DNA from: a virus
Direction: 5' to 3' (one strand)
Length of the DNA stretch: 62,915 nt
IMG/VR virus record: IMGVR_UViG_3300033142_001753
Location: 1 to 62,915 of that record
This document shows, in pieces, positions 49,285 to 57,741 of the stretch; the first letter of the stretch is position 1; every line of letters starts with the position of its first letter. The notes below the pieces were generated by a model. The model ran no database searches and was not told where the DNA came from. It was given only the letters and a program-made list of their open reading frames with translations. A program made the position numbers and the translations under genes.

Positions 49285-49309
49285 GGAAGAGGAGGTATGC
49301 TCCTCTTCC
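49285..49309 (-). other. Stem-loop between structural genes
   Basis: Arms GGAAGAGGAG (49285-49294) and CTCCTCTTCC (49300-49309), 10 perfect pairs and a 5-base loop, just before the ribosome site of the 127-aa gene. No T-run, so it probably shapes the mRNA rather than ends it. Confidence 0.6.
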
Positions 49310-49320
49310 AGGTTTTGGGT

Positions 49321-50718
49321 TTAGGTAGACACTAGGGTCGCACCAGTATCGAGTGGAAGCCACCAGATGTCAGTAGTAAGAAGCGCTCCACCACTGCCAG
49401 AGTTAGCGGCTGATACAACATCAATAGTCCCAGTATCTAAAATTATTGGAGCTATCATCCCAACAGCATGGCCGTCAGTTCCACCGGTCAGCGCGTCACC
49501 TGGAGTACCAGTCATCGAATAGATGGAATTTATTTCATCCGCATCAATGTCCAAGGTACCGCATAGATCGGAATCAGTACCGGTTGTTGGATTATAGATG
49601 AAGTTCGTAGCGGAGGCTCCAGCAGCGATTGCGGCACCACTTATTTGACCAACCAACCCAAATATAAGCACTCGGCCAGTTCCTATAGTGAATAGCGCAT
49701 TTTGCACAGTATCGAGGAGATCACCTGCAGCATGAGTAACTTTGTTGCCCCTCATCTCGACCTGGACTTCACCTTTCATACCGGTTGCCATGCCACCAAG
49801 GTCTGTCAGACCGGCCCCCAATGCTCCGATAACGGCCGTGTCAACTAGGATAGCGGCCACATCTACCCCTATTGCAGAAATGTCATCAGATGCTATGGCC
49901 GCATTATCCCCACCGGTGAAGTTGGCATTTGAATTTCCGTCCCAACCCTGCACCGACCAGGTTGACCCTGTAGCAGTATCAACGACGTTCGCAGTCAAAC
50001 TGGTTCCGTCATTGTAGAACTTGCCTGTAATATCAATGTCATGGCAGGCGGTGGTATGGAATTCAACAATAGACGTTGAGGCCACCCCATAAAAGTCTAC
50101 ATTGATCCTTGCGGTATCGACACCAACAAGCCTGATTGCATTAACACACGCATCACCGGCTATAAAGCCACTGTATTTCAGATCGATGTCCAATCTTTCG
50201 GCGGCGGCGGTAGTCAAGATTCCGCACTCACACTCAACTGTCGCACTTTCATCCTGGATCTCAACATCGATTTTACAGTCAGCGGCGCTAACCACTATTG
50301 GCGAGACTACTGCGTCGATGGATGGCTTAATTATTACATTTTCAATGCTACCGGAAGCCGCTGTCATGGTCATGGTAGCGTCTACCGCACTGAAGGTAAA
50401 AGTAGGTCTTAAAGCTCCAATACCTAAACCAACAATCCTTACCCCAATTTTGTTGATAGCGATAGCTGCCGCCGTTGACAAAGTCTCGGCATGGCCCGGC
50501 AAGAGGTATATAATATCTCCCTTACTCGCAGTAGCCAGACTCAGTGCAAATGTAAGCGTGGCAACCGAACTTTCCTTAGACCTCCCTGACCTTTCATCGT
50601 CACCGACACCAGTCGCATTAGGCCCGACATAGAACTTGGTGCCCGCTATATTGCGGTCAAATTCCGATAACGGACGGGTAGGATTAGGCCCCCCGACCGT
50701 AACAATTCTTTCACTCAT
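49321..50718 (-). CDS. Capsid-associated beta-helix-like protein, 465 aa
   Basis: Start at 50716-50718 chosen for AAGGAG 7 bases upstream; a further 14 codons upstream are not needed. VGGPNPTRPLSEFDRNIAGT at the N-terminus, SVATLTFALSLATASKGDII, then long strand repeats rich in V, I, D and T (residues 50-280), as in single-stranded beta-helices, ending TDIWWLPLD. It follows the capsid gene directly and is probably a decoration, spike or turret protein. Confidence 0.6.
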   Translation of the reverse strand: MSERIVTVGGPNPTRPLSEFDRNIAGTKFYVGPNATGVGDDERSGRSKESSVATLTFALSLATASKGDIIYLLPGHAETLSTAAAIAINKIGVRIVGLGIGALRPTFTFSAVDATMTMTAASGSIENVIIKPSIDAVVSPIVVSAADCKIDVEIQDESATVECECGILTTAAAERLDIDLKYSGFIAGDACVNAIRLVGVDTARINVDFYGVASTSIVEFHTTACHDIDITGKFYNDGTSLTANVVDTATGSTWSVQGWDGNSNANFTGGDNAAIASDDISAIGVDVAAILVDTAVIGALGAGLTDLGGMATGMKGEVQVEMRGNKVTHAAGDLLDTVQNALFTIGTGRVLIFGLVGQISGAAIAAGASATNFIYNPTTGTDSDLCGTLDIDADEINSIYSMTGTPGDALTGGTDGHAVGMIAPIILDTGTIDVVSAANSGSGGALLTTDIWWLPLDTGATLVST

Positions 50719-50739
50719 AATATACTCCTTATAATAGAA

Positions 50740-50757
50740 GGGAGGGCAAGCCCTCCC
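50740..50757 (-). other. Stem-loop downstream of the major capsid gene
   Basis: Arms GGGAGGGC (50740-50747) and GCCCTCCC (50750-50757) in the gap between capsid stop and the next ribosome site. No T-run. Similar hairpin plus GGAGTATA arrangements occur at the gene junction at 49285 and weakly (GGGC/GCCC) near 51760. Confidence 0.6.
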
Positions 50758-50766
50758 CATTACTTG

Positions 50767-51744
50767 TTATGCAGGCGCTGTCAAGTTTTCATGAAGTACA
50801 TGCATTTTCCTGTTACTACAGTAGAGATTTCCCATCCAACGAGTGTTCGCGCTAATATCGTCAGGCTTCCCCAGGACTTCCTTGCTTACCCACACAGGAG
50901 TCGTGAAATTGAACTTCGGATGACTCCTTAAAGATAGGTAATTCATATTCAGTGCCATAAGTTGGCCCGCAGTAATATACGGATCGGCAACTATCGGAGC
51001 ACTCTCATGCCAAATGTTTTGCCAACCGGCCTTAACCATGTCCTTATCGGAATACCTTTGTTGGGGATGGAGGCTCTGTTTATAGCCGTCCCTAAGCAGG
51101 GCAGTAGTAGCAATAAAGTTCGGCAAAGCCCAGGCATGGTCACCCATATTGACTTCACGGAAAATCTTTTGCATAACAGCATAACTGATAGGTTCTACGG
51201 TATCGATGACGTTGGCCTTCCAATCTGCCATCTCGTTTGTATCGATACTTCCGTATTCAACGGCAGCATCGGTATCGAAAAGATCACCAAGGCCATTAAT
51301 ACTCTCACTATCAGCGGCAGCAGAAATAACATCCTCAGCCATCTGAATCCTGGCAGCCTTCTTGATGCTCTTCATATACTGATTGGTGAGGCTAATTACT
51401 GCAGCATCCCCCTGGTTCTGTACCTGATCATCCAGGTTTAAGGAGTTGGCACCCATAAGACCGGCCCAACGAAAACGGGCGGCGTCAAAGAGATCTTTCT
51501 TTGATTGCGGAATTACAGTAGAAGCACCGTAACTGCCCCTATGAGAGTTGGCATACTCCAGAGGAACCTTGACCATCTTTCCGCCGTCCACCATCTCATG
51601 AGGCTGTACTTCCCAGTTATCTTGGGTTATGGCGTTACCCATAAGACGCCACACCAAGGCCGAAGCCTTGTTGAGAATATCAACCGGCTCAGTCTGAAGC
51701 CAGAAGTATTCTGTAGTTGCATTTAACTGATTGATTAAGCTCAT
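50767..51744 (-). CDS. Major capsid protein
   Basis: 325 aa. MSLINQLNATTEYFW start, AMN-type contact region (GQLMALNMNYLSLR) and a C-terminal FTTPVWVSKEVLGKPDDISA, matching capsid proteins of short-tailed phages. GGAGTATA precedes the start. Neighbours agree: scaffold directly upstream, decoration-like proteins downstream. It would build the icosahedral shell in a HK97-type fold. It is the best marker gene here for classification, together with the large terminase. Confidence 0.8.
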   Translation of the reverse strand: MSLINQLNATTEYFWLQTEPVDILNKASALVWRLMGNAITQDNWEVQPHEMVDGGKMVKVPLEYANSHRGSYGASTVIPQSKKDLFDAARFRWAGLMGANSLNLDDQVQNQGDAAVISLTNQYMKSIKKAARIQMAEDVISAAADSESINGLGDLFDTDAAVEYGSIDTNEMADWKANVIDTVEPISYAVMQKIFREVNMGDHAWALPNFIATTALLRDGYKQSLHPQQRYSDKDMVKAGWQNIWHESAPIVADPYITAGQLMALNMNYLSLRSHPKFNFTTPVWVSKEVLGKPDDISANTRWMGNLYCSNRKMHVLHENLTAPA

Positions 51745-51768
51745 TGTATACTCCTATCAGGAGCGGGC

Positions 51769-52557
51769 CTATGCCCTCTGTTTATCGAGGACAGCCTGCA
51801 TTCCTGCATTCCTTGCTGCTCCTGTTGTTTTTGTTTGTGGTTGTGGACTCTGATTCCCTTGGCTCTTGAGAATGACAGTGCCAGTTTCATCAGTTCCTTT
51901 TTTCAGATTAAGACGCTTCATTAATTCTTCGTTCTGCTCAGAGAGTTCCTTGTTACTCGACGCAAGGTCGTCTCTCTGGATCTCCCGATATGCAACTAAA
52001 GCATCGGACATACCGGTTTTGTCATTGGCAATATATTCCTTAATCCTTGCCTGCATTTCCGGAGTCCTGAAATCAGTATTTGCCTCATCGAAAGTTTGAT
52101 GAGCGGACCTAATGTCCCTATCGTCAAGCTCTGATCTAAACGCAGCAGTTGCTGCAGCTAAGGTCTTTGAATGCTGACCTTCGGCCGCTAGAGCATTTGA
52201 CTTGCGAATGAGAGCAGTCAACTTCGGAGTGTACCCTTCGTCTACAGGGTCCAGGTCCTTAATTTCCTTATCTATCTTTGCTTGTTCACTCTTGACGCTC
52301 TCTGCCTCTAAATCGGAGGCTTTCATCTGACTGGCCTTTTCACCAGCTTCTATCTTGGCCTGCATTTCACCAAGTCTTTGTTCACCATCTTCGACTTGCT
52401 TACGAAGTAGGCCAGACTCATTGCCCTGATCTGACAATTTCCCCTGCAAGTTTTTGAGTCCTTCCTCAGCATCTTCCTTGCTAGACCAGGAACCGAGATA
52501 GGGTTCATCTTTATTCTCTTCGGGGTTGCCTTCAGTGCTTTTTTTGTCGTCGTCCAT
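51769..52557 (-). CDS. Scaffold protein
   Basis: 262 aa from the ATG at 52555-52557, chosen because GGAGG lies 6 bases before it. Acidic, helical, low complexity with two coiled-coil segments (KLSDQGNESGLLRKQVEDGE and EQNEELMKRLNLKK), no cysteines, and a basic C-terminus that would bind the capsid protein. Position immediately upstream of the capsid gene is the standard scaffold place. It is removed during maturation. Confidence 0.75.
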   Translation of the reverse strand: MDDDKKSTEGNPEENKDEPYLGSWSSKEDAEEGLKNLQGKLSDQGNESGLLRKQVEDGEQRLGEMQAKIEAGEKASQMKASDLEAESVKSEQAKIDKEIKDLDPVDEGYTPKLTALIRKSNALAAEGQHSKTLAAATAAFRSELDDRDIRSAHQTFDEANTDFRTPEMQARIKEYIANDKTGMSDALVAYREIQRDDLASSNKELSEQNEELMKRLNLKKGTDETGTVILKSQGNQSPQPQTKTTGAARNAGMQAVLDKQRA

Positions 52558-52753
52558 GTTCATCCTCCGGGGCCGCTTGCTGTTGACGTTATTCCCTAGG
52601 GCCGTCGCAAGGGATACTCCCATTTTTAAGGTTTAATAAAATAATACTTGCCTTTTACAACATATAATGTTACGGTAATTAATTTACCATGTTTTTTTTC
52701 AGTCCGCCATGATTCGACTTTTTTATTCTATGAATTCCGAAATATCAGAGGAG

Positions 52754-52828
52754 GATAAGTGGCAATAAATTACCTCTTAACGACACCAGTTAGCGATAAG
52801 TGGTAACAAAAGGTCTGATAAGTGGTAA
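52754..52828. promoter_or_regulatory. Three GATAAGTGG(T/C)AA sites upstream of scaffold and capsid
   Basis: Direct copies at 52754-52765, 52795-52806 and 52817-52828 (spacing 41 and 22 bases) in the 252-base gap before the scaffold gene. The same core forms the palindrome at 10593-10620. They probably bind one phage regulator. I find no good -35/-10 pair nearby, so an activator-dependent late promoter is a reasonable guess. The gap also holds a GGTAA/TTACC palindrome near 52673 and a terminator at 52829-52855. Confidence 0.5.
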
Positions 52829-52855
52829 TAAAAAAAGCCCGCAATGTGCGGGCTT
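52829..52855 (-). terminator. Rho-independent terminator after the FmdB-like gene
   Basis: Arms AAGCCCGCA (52835-52843) and TGCGGGCTT (52847-52855), loop of 3, followed on the minus strand by a T-run. It ends the transcript from the terminase side, so scaffold/capsid need a promoter within 52624-52828. Confidence 0.85.
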
Positions 52856-52875
52856 CAAGTTCTATTCAATTCAAT

Positions 52876-53145
52876 TTAACCGATAGGGATAAGACCTTTC
52901 TTTTTGAGGCACGCCCTCCATTCGGTCCGGGTAGTGAGACGTGGCTCCCTCGGAGTCAATAAGGTATCGCAGGCGGAGGCGAGCCATGGCACTTTGCCAT
53001 CCGTCTGAATGGCAGTCGAGGAAAGTATTTTGCTTGCTACTCCCCTACAATGAATACACTCAACCTCTCTCGGGCAATCATCCATCGGGGAAACCTTGTC
53101 CATCACTTTATTACACTTTTGACACTCATATTCATAAAGGGGCAC
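52876..53145 (-). CDS. FmdB-like zinc-ribbon protein, 89 aa
   Basis: MPLYEYECQKCNKVMDKVSP, ECIHCRG, then VASKILSSTAIQTDG: the FmdB-family start and second knuckle, with a C-terminal part unlike the family end at 18257-18457. Last gene before the terminator at 52829-52855. A role in regulation is possible but unproven. Confidence 0.65.
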   Translation of the reverse strand: MPLYEYECQKCNKVMDKVSPMDDCPREVECIHCRGVASKILSSTAIQTDGKVPWLASACDTLLTPREPRLTTRTEWRACLKKKGLIPIG

Positions 53146-53155
53146 GGTAAACCTC

Positions 53156-53302
53156 CTACTTCAGTGCTCGGCCAGTTGCCAGCGCAGAAATTGCAGTCAC
53201 TGTATAAGATAGCACTGTAACAATTTCCTTTTCTCCTACCATTATCATTGCTGCTGCTGACAATACACCGATAATTCCCATAGCAAGCGTAATATCTTTC
53301 AT
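53156..53302 (-). CDS. Small two-span membrane protein, holin candidate, 48 aa
   Basis: ATG 53300-53302, stop 53156-53158. Two hydrophobic segments (ITLAMGIIGVLSAAAMIMVG and IVTVLSYTVTAISALATG) separated by EKE: a small holin or membrane protein. No motif is diagnostic. Confidence 0.5.
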   Translation of the reverse strand: MKDITLAMGIIGVLSAAAMIMVGEKEIVTVLSYTVTAISALATGRALK

Positions 53303-53311
53303 AATCTCTCC

Positions 53312-53524
53312 TTAATTCAATGAAACAATATTGGGCTGAGCGGGCGTCTTCGTCGCAACATGATTAGCCACGGCGGCCATAGCTCTACCAAAAATATTCA
53401 ACATGACCACAGGATTATCAACTGGTCCTGTAACTGACACATTGCCATCATTGTATATAAATATCTCGACTTTCCCTAAGACTGTCGGCTTGCTCTGGTC
53501 TTCCACTTTCTTTTCGTCACTCAT
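53312..53524 (-). CDS. Conserved phage hypothetical, 70 aa
   Basis: VEIFIYNDGNVSVTGPVDNP and a C-terminal helix (LNIFGRAMAAVANHVA) match a small conserved family in phages, often in the portal-capsid interval. Function unknown. Confidence 0.55.
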   Translation of the reverse strand: MSDEKKVEDQSKPTVLGKVEIFIYNDGNVSVTGPVDNPVVMLNIFGRAMAAVANHVATKTPAQPNIVSLN

Positions 53525-53536
53525 TGTATCACCTCT

Positions 53537-53881
53537 TTATATTTTATCTGTTCCTTCGACTCCACGCCTGACACGCTCCGCCGTTCGGTAGCGTAACCAT
53601 CCGAGGCCTTCCTCTACTTTCTTCAAGGCCTTCGCATTTTCTTCGCAGGCATGAGGCCCCGCCTGAAAGCACTTAAGCCTATCAATTACAATAGCAAGGA
53701 GATCTTCATTCTGGCAACCAGTAACGCCGAATTCACCTATCGGACCTTCTTGAAATTTAACGAAGCATAGGGATACCTGGTCTTTCGTCACGAGATATCT
53801 GTGGTAGGCCCCTCCCGCCCCAGGTTCATCCATCACTGTAATTTTGTTCGTGTAATCGGTTTCGAGTACTCTGTTTTCCAT
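53537..53881 (-). CDS. Acb2/Tad1-hairpin-like protein, candidate cyclic-nucleotide sponge
   Basis: 114 aa. FQEGPIGEFGVTGCQNEDLL, then EENAKALKKVEEGLGWLRYR and RRGVEGT: the two-helix hairpin that I associate with proteins annotated as Acb2/Tad1-domain. Characterised members bind CBASS or Thoeris signal nucleotides and so blunt defence. The fold assignment is from memory of the pattern. Directly next to a Tad2-like gene, which supports an anti-defence role. Confidence 0.5.
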   Translation of the reverse strand: MENRVLETDYTNKITVMDEPGAGGAYHRYLVTKDQVSLCFVKFQEGPIGEFGVTGCQNEDLLAIVIDRLKCFQAGPHACEENAKALKKVEEGLGWLRYRTAERVRRGVEGTDKI

Positions 53882-53887
53882 ATTATT

Positions 53888-54289
53888 CTACTCCTTGATT
53901 TGCCAATCTTCTGAGAAAAGATCAACTTGAGCCGGTTGCCAAGGAAGTAACCTTACTCCCTCTTCGCACCCAGGCACCGTAATAAATAAATAAGAATGCG
54001 ACATCTTGCTGTGATAATCTGGAACTTGGGCTTCAAGATGCATACCACCGCCGTTCCAACCTTTACGCAAAACTTTATGCCCCTTGCGCATAGCTTCAAG
54101 AGCGATACCAAATGACATCGAATCAATCTTGCGATATGCATCATCAAACGCATCCTTGGGACTCCAAGATACATACCCATCCTCATATTCAACTTTGTAT
54201 CCAGGATCTCCGGCTTTTGACTTATGCCGATCACTCGGACAGCTCTGAGGTTCAGCTTTAATGATCTTAGTCCCGATATAAGTTTCCAT
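53888..54289 (-). CDS. Tad2-like (DUF2829) anti-Thoeris candidate
   Basis: 133 aa in two parts. Residues 1-53 are a short conserved phage segment (YKVEYEDGYVSWSPKDAF). Residues ~58-133 match the Tad2/DUF2829 family: SFGIALEAMRKGHKVLRKGW, NGGGMHLEAQVPD, and PWQPAQVDLFSEDW. Known Tad2 proteins sequester Thoeris signalling molecules such as gcADPR variants. Residues W78, N79 and the C-terminal W129 are the conserved ones. It lies between portal and the Acb2/Tad1-like gene. Confidence 0.8.
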   Translation of the reverse strand: METYIGTKIIKAEPQSCPSDRHKSKAGDPGYKVEYEDGYVSWSPKDAFDDAYRKIDSMSFGIALEAMRKGHKVLRKGWNGGGMHLEAQVPDYHSKMSHSYLFITVPGCEEGVRLLPWQPAQVDLFSEDWQIKE

Positions 54290-54300
54290 GATATTCTCCT

Positions 54301-56220
54301 TTACTTCTGTTTAGGGTTCTCTTTCTCACCGCCCGGCCCCTGGTCTGGCTGCATTAGATATTGCTTCAATTCAAATGCATCCTCTTCAGGCATACCGCTA
54401 TCAATAAGGATCTGCAAAGCCTGGTCAAGCTGAGTTTCCCCAGTCCTTTCTACTATCCCTTTCCAGTCCGGGACGTTCATGATCTCAAGCACGGCCCGCT
54501 GATCGATAGCCTTAGTTTCCCATAACCACTTTGCGATTTCTTGCATCTGTAGGCTGGTCCTCGGAGTAGTAGATCCAGACTCAACCACATAACTAAATTT
54601 CCGTCCAGCGAAGGCAGTACCAATAAACTCTTTCGGATCTCCACCGACATCCACCAGCTCAACATTTGTACCAAAATTCTGGTACAGGCCTATACACCAC
54701 CGACTCCGATTCTCCGCCAAGCTTTCGACCGCCGATGTTTTAGATTGCATCAACTCCTGATTTCGCTCCTGCAACGACACGATAGCGGCGGCAGCGATTA
54801 CACCCTTCGGGGCCTGGCCTCTATCCGCACTCTCAATAGCGTATACCCTGTCGAAAAACCCCACAATAACCTCAAGCACCTGGAAAAAGGTGCTTGGCAA
54901 ATTCGGTATCTGCATAAACTCGATCCTGGCATTCGGGGAAGTCGGCATCAGTATTAAACGACCAGACTTTTTGAGTTGACCTTCGATCATCTCCCTGGTA
55001 ATGCCACAGTGCTTTTGGACGATAAGCGGAGGGCTCATCACATTGATAACGTAATTGATGAGTCTTGATATAATCTTATTGATCTTGACTATAAGGTCCC
55101 CAACCTGCTCAGCGGCAGCAAAGCCCCATAAGGATACAAGATCCTTATAACTATTTGCATGATAAACTGGAAACCTGCCCCAAGGATGAGTAGTCTTCGC
55201 AATTTCAGGGTCCAGGGCAGGGTTAATGTTGGGGTTCGCGCAATCATCCAAAACAACGAAACCGTTATGATCACCGCCGGAAGTAGCGGCAATAGTTATC
55301 TTCCTCACTCCATCGGGGTACACCTGGACCGTCTTCGTTGTTTTCTCGATAACCATCTCGCCAGCCTCATCCATCTCTGGCATTTCAGTTTCCGGATCAA
55401 TGACAGGATGCTCTTCGCTTACTGTCTTTTTTCTATAATCCCTGATCCACACCTCTTTAACTAAACAGCGTTCAAGTTTCTTATCGGACGCTCCTTTGCT
55501 ACTCGTACCGGCCTTTGTCATAGGATCTTGATACTTACCGGTAAGCGATACGTCAAGATTAGTACAGCCCGTGCCCTTGTATTCCTCCCTTACAGTTCCC
55601 AGCAGATCATAGGCCTCGTCTGGTACTATATTCTCAACACCGAATTCGGACTCTATGGCCTTTATGTATTTCAAATATGTGAAGGAAGCAAAAAGAATAT
55701 CTGTATCGATATTCTCATAAAATCCTGGAGCAGGATAAAAGGTGTATGGATCACTGATAAAAATATTCGGGCACTCCTGCTCTTTGTTCCAACCGGGCTT
55801 CTCAAGTGTTATCCCGTAAATCTCCATAGTTCTGGCTGAAGACCGGATCTTTGTTTGCTGATTTGTTTCCTTCCACCACTTCTTGAGTTTTGAATCTAAG
55901 ATATCCTCAACTCCGTCCTGGTCTGTGCCATCCAGATCCACTACCTCGCCAACAGGTTCCCGAGCGGTAATATTGGCAACGGTTCGCTCAATATTGGAGA
56001 AATAAAGGTTTACGGGCGTTAAACCAGCAGACCGGCCCAGTATTCCACCAACCGTTTTGCCGCGATACAGGCTGTAATTAGCGAGTAGGTCGTCGTGCTT
56101 TCCGAGCCTTTCGAGTTCTAATCGGGAGATTTCGAAAAGGTTATTTGCAAAAGCCGCAACATCCTTATGTCCTTTGGGGGGAGGGTTCGACAAGTTCCAT
56201 TCTTCACTCATGGCTGGCAT
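54301..56220 (-). CDS. Portal protein
   Basis: 639 aa. Size, an N-terminal helix rich start, the segment YFSNIERTVANITAREPVGE, later HPWGRFPVYHANSYKDLVSLW and GFAAAEQVGDLIVKINKIIS, plus the long C-terminal helix, match portal proteins of short-tailed phages. It forms the dodecameric ring through which terminase pumps DNA. GGGAG lies 8 bases before ATG 56220. Located between terminase and capsid genes in canonical order. Confidence 0.8.
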   Translation of the reverse strand: MPAMSEEWNLSNPPPKGHKDVAAFANNLFEISRLELERLGKHDDLLANYSLYRGKTVGGILGRSAGLTPVNLYFSNIERTVANITAREPVGEVVDLDGTDQDGVEDILDSKLKKWWKETNQQTKIRSSARTMEIYGITLEKPGWNKEQECPNIFISDPYTFYPAPGFYENIDTDILFASFTYLKYIKAIESEFGVENIVPDEAYDLLGTVREEYKGTGCTNLDVSLTGKYQDPMTKAGTSSKGASDKKLERCLVKEVWIRDYRKKTVSEEHPVIDPETEMPEMDEAGEMVIEKTTKTVQVYPDGVRKITIAATSGGDHNGFVVLDDCANPNINPALDPEIAKTTHPWGRFPVYHANSYKDLVSLWGFAAAEQVGDLIVKINKIISRLINYVINVMSPPLIVQKHCGITREMIEGQLKKSGRLILMPTSPNARIEFMQIPNLPSTFFQVLEVIVGFFDRVYAIESADRGQAPKGVIAAAAIVSLQERNQELMQSKTSAVESLAENRSRWCIGLYQNFGTNVELVDVGGDPKEFIGTAFAGRKFSYVVESGSTTPRTSLQMQEIAKWLWETKAIDQRAVLEIMNVPDWKGIVERTGETQLDQALQILIDSGMPEEDAFELKQYLMQPDQGPGGEKENPKQK

Positions 56221-56223
56221 GGC

Positions 56224-56694
56224 TTATTCTCCCTTCTTTTTGCTAGAAAAAGTGGCCTCTTTTTCTATCTTTTTCATCATATCTTCTGGGGTGAGTGGTT
56301 CAGGTTCAGGTTCAGCTTTATCCTCATCCTTCAACTCAATCGCTGGCTCATCATGCAAGGCGTGAGCTTCCTTGACCGGAGCACAGGTTTCCCGCCAAAC
56401 CATCTTCGACCTCTCTTCGGATATCTCTGTAACTTTAACATCCGGGAAGTCTGCAAAAATTAATTTGCCAGTTGTAGAAATATATCCTGAGCACTGTGAG
56501 CAAAACATAAGAAAGCGGAAAGTTGATGCAACCGCCAACGATCCGTCGTAAGTAGGCCAATCCTTGTAAAGAGGGAGTAACCTAAGCATATCACCTGTTA
56601 ATGGTTTGTGACAGTTATAGAACTCAGTGGTCTCATATAATACAAGACCACATGATCTGCATTTCACCTTAAATCCTTCTAATCCGATTGTCAT
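56224..56694 (-). CDS. Zinc-binding hypothetical protein, 156 aa
   Basis: CRSCG at the N-terminus and CSQCSG about 75 residues later make a split zinc ribbon; the last 40 residues are acidic, proline-rich and then lysine-rich, likely disordered. Similar proteins sit beside portal genes in phages. Overlaps the HNH gene by 4 bases. Confidence 0.55.
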   Translation of the reverse strand: MTIGLEGFKVKCRSCGLVLYETTEFYNCHKPLTGDMLRLLPLYKDWPTYDGSLAVASTFRFLMFCSQCSGYISTTGKLIFADFPDVKVTEISEERSKMVWRETCAPVKEAHALHDEPAIELKDEDKAEPEPEPLTPEDMMKKIEKEATFSSKKKGE

Positions 56695-57332
56695 ATACGA
56701 TACCCCTCATATTTAATTTGCTCTTCTTTTGTTAACGGCCACTTGTTGTGTTTCTGTAAATTAAGATGTACTTCTAAAATTTGTAAGTTATCTTCATGAT
56801 GTAAACCACCTTTATTTAGGGGCTGGATATGATCTACGTGGAAAAATGTATCGCCCAAAATATTATTTGTCTCATTGCACACAGCATAATATAACCAAAT
56901 CATCTTAGAATCAACGGGCAGTAACGTATGGTTTATTTTTTTTGCTCGTCGTTCAGCTTCATATATACAAAATTTCTCTCTATTGTTTTCACGATACATG
57001 GTATTACTTTTTTGAATTTTATCTTTATTGGTTTTACGATATATAGCATGGCTATTTAGTATTTTTTCTTTATTATTTAAATAATATTCCGCAAGATATT
57101 GATTTATTTTTTCTTTATTGTTCTGACGATATTCTTTACTACGCTCAGATGTCCTTTTTTTATTATTCATGCGATACTTTGTATGACATTCTTTTATTCT
57201 TTTACTATTTTTTCTGCAATATTCCCTTACACATATTTTGCACCGCCCCCTTGTCCCATCTTTTGTATTCTTATCCTTAATAAAATCTTCAAGGGGCAAC
57301 AATCTCTTGCATTCATTACACCGCTTACTCAT
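56691..57332 (-). CDS. HNH endonuclease with zinc finger and YRxNNKEKI repeats
   Basis: 213 aa. N-terminal zinc finger (RCNECKRLLPLEDF, RCKICVREYC), then residues ~40-130 with about six loose 15-residue repeats centred on Y-x-x-N-N-K-E-K-I, then an HNH core (FFHVDHIQPLNKGGLHHEDN, NLQILEVHLNLQKHNKWP). This matches homing-type HNH nucleases common in phages. AT-rich bases compared with neighbours, especially in the repeats, suggest recent arrival. Inserted between portal-side and terminase-side genes. Confidence 0.85.
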   Translation of the reverse strand: MSKRCNECKRLLPLEDFIKDKNTKDGTRGRCKICVREYCRKNSKRIKECHTKYRMNNKKRTSERSKEYRQNNKEKINQYLAEYYLNNKEKILNSHAIYRKTNKDKIQKSNTMYRENNREKFCIYEAERRAKKINHTLLPVDSKMIWLYYAVCNETNNILGDTFFHVDHIQPLNKGGLHHEDNLQILEVHLNLQKHNKWPLTKEEQIKYEGYRI

Positions 57333-57347
57333 TGAATGTTTTTTCCA

Positions 57348-57620
57348 TCACTTATCCTCCGGGACTGAATTAAGTCTCTCTAAAAATCTATTGGTTTTCT
57401 GCAAAATATGCTCTTCAGCCTCATTGACAATATCTTCAGGAAACAGGGCCACATCATCAGGGGTCTCTACATTAAAAACGTCTCCCTTGGGATCAAGAGG
57501 ACTAAGTAGTCCCTTGCCCGCTACGGCCCTCGATGCAAGACAAGCACCCAAAACCATCGATGATGTACCCATGAAAAAACCAAGAGTTAAAGAAATAAGT
57601 ATTCCTTTTAAACTATCCAT
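57348..57620 (-). CDS. Single-span membrane protein, 90 aa
   Basis: Start at 57618-57620 chosen because GGAG lies 6 bases upstream, just after the 39-aa gene stop. One membrane span (ILISLTLGFFMGTSSMVLGA) near the N-terminus and an acidic soluble tail. Function unknown. Confidence 0.5.
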   Translation of the reverse strand: MDSLKGILISLTLGFFMGTSSMVLGACLASRAVAGKGLLSPLDPKGDVFNVETPDDVALFPEDIVNEAEEHILQKTNRFLERLNSVPEDK

Positions 57621-57621
57621 T

Positions 57622-57741
57622 CTATTCTCCATAAGGTTCGCTGTTGAGTAGTTGTTCCCAAAATTCTTCAAATTCCCTAGTTCTATCTCTTAGTGATTCT
57701 TGATATAATTCCCAGAATATTATCAAGTTCTTAGCGTTCAT
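57622..57741 (-). CDS. Small acidic protein, 39 aa
   Basis: ATG 57739-57741, TAG 57622-57624. Acidic helix (FWELYQESLRDRTREFEEFW). Overlaps the upstream gene by 11 bases and ends where the membrane protein begins. Function unknown. Confidence 0.5.
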   Translation of the reverse strand: MNAKNLIIFWELYQESLRDRTREFEEFWEQLLNSEPYGE

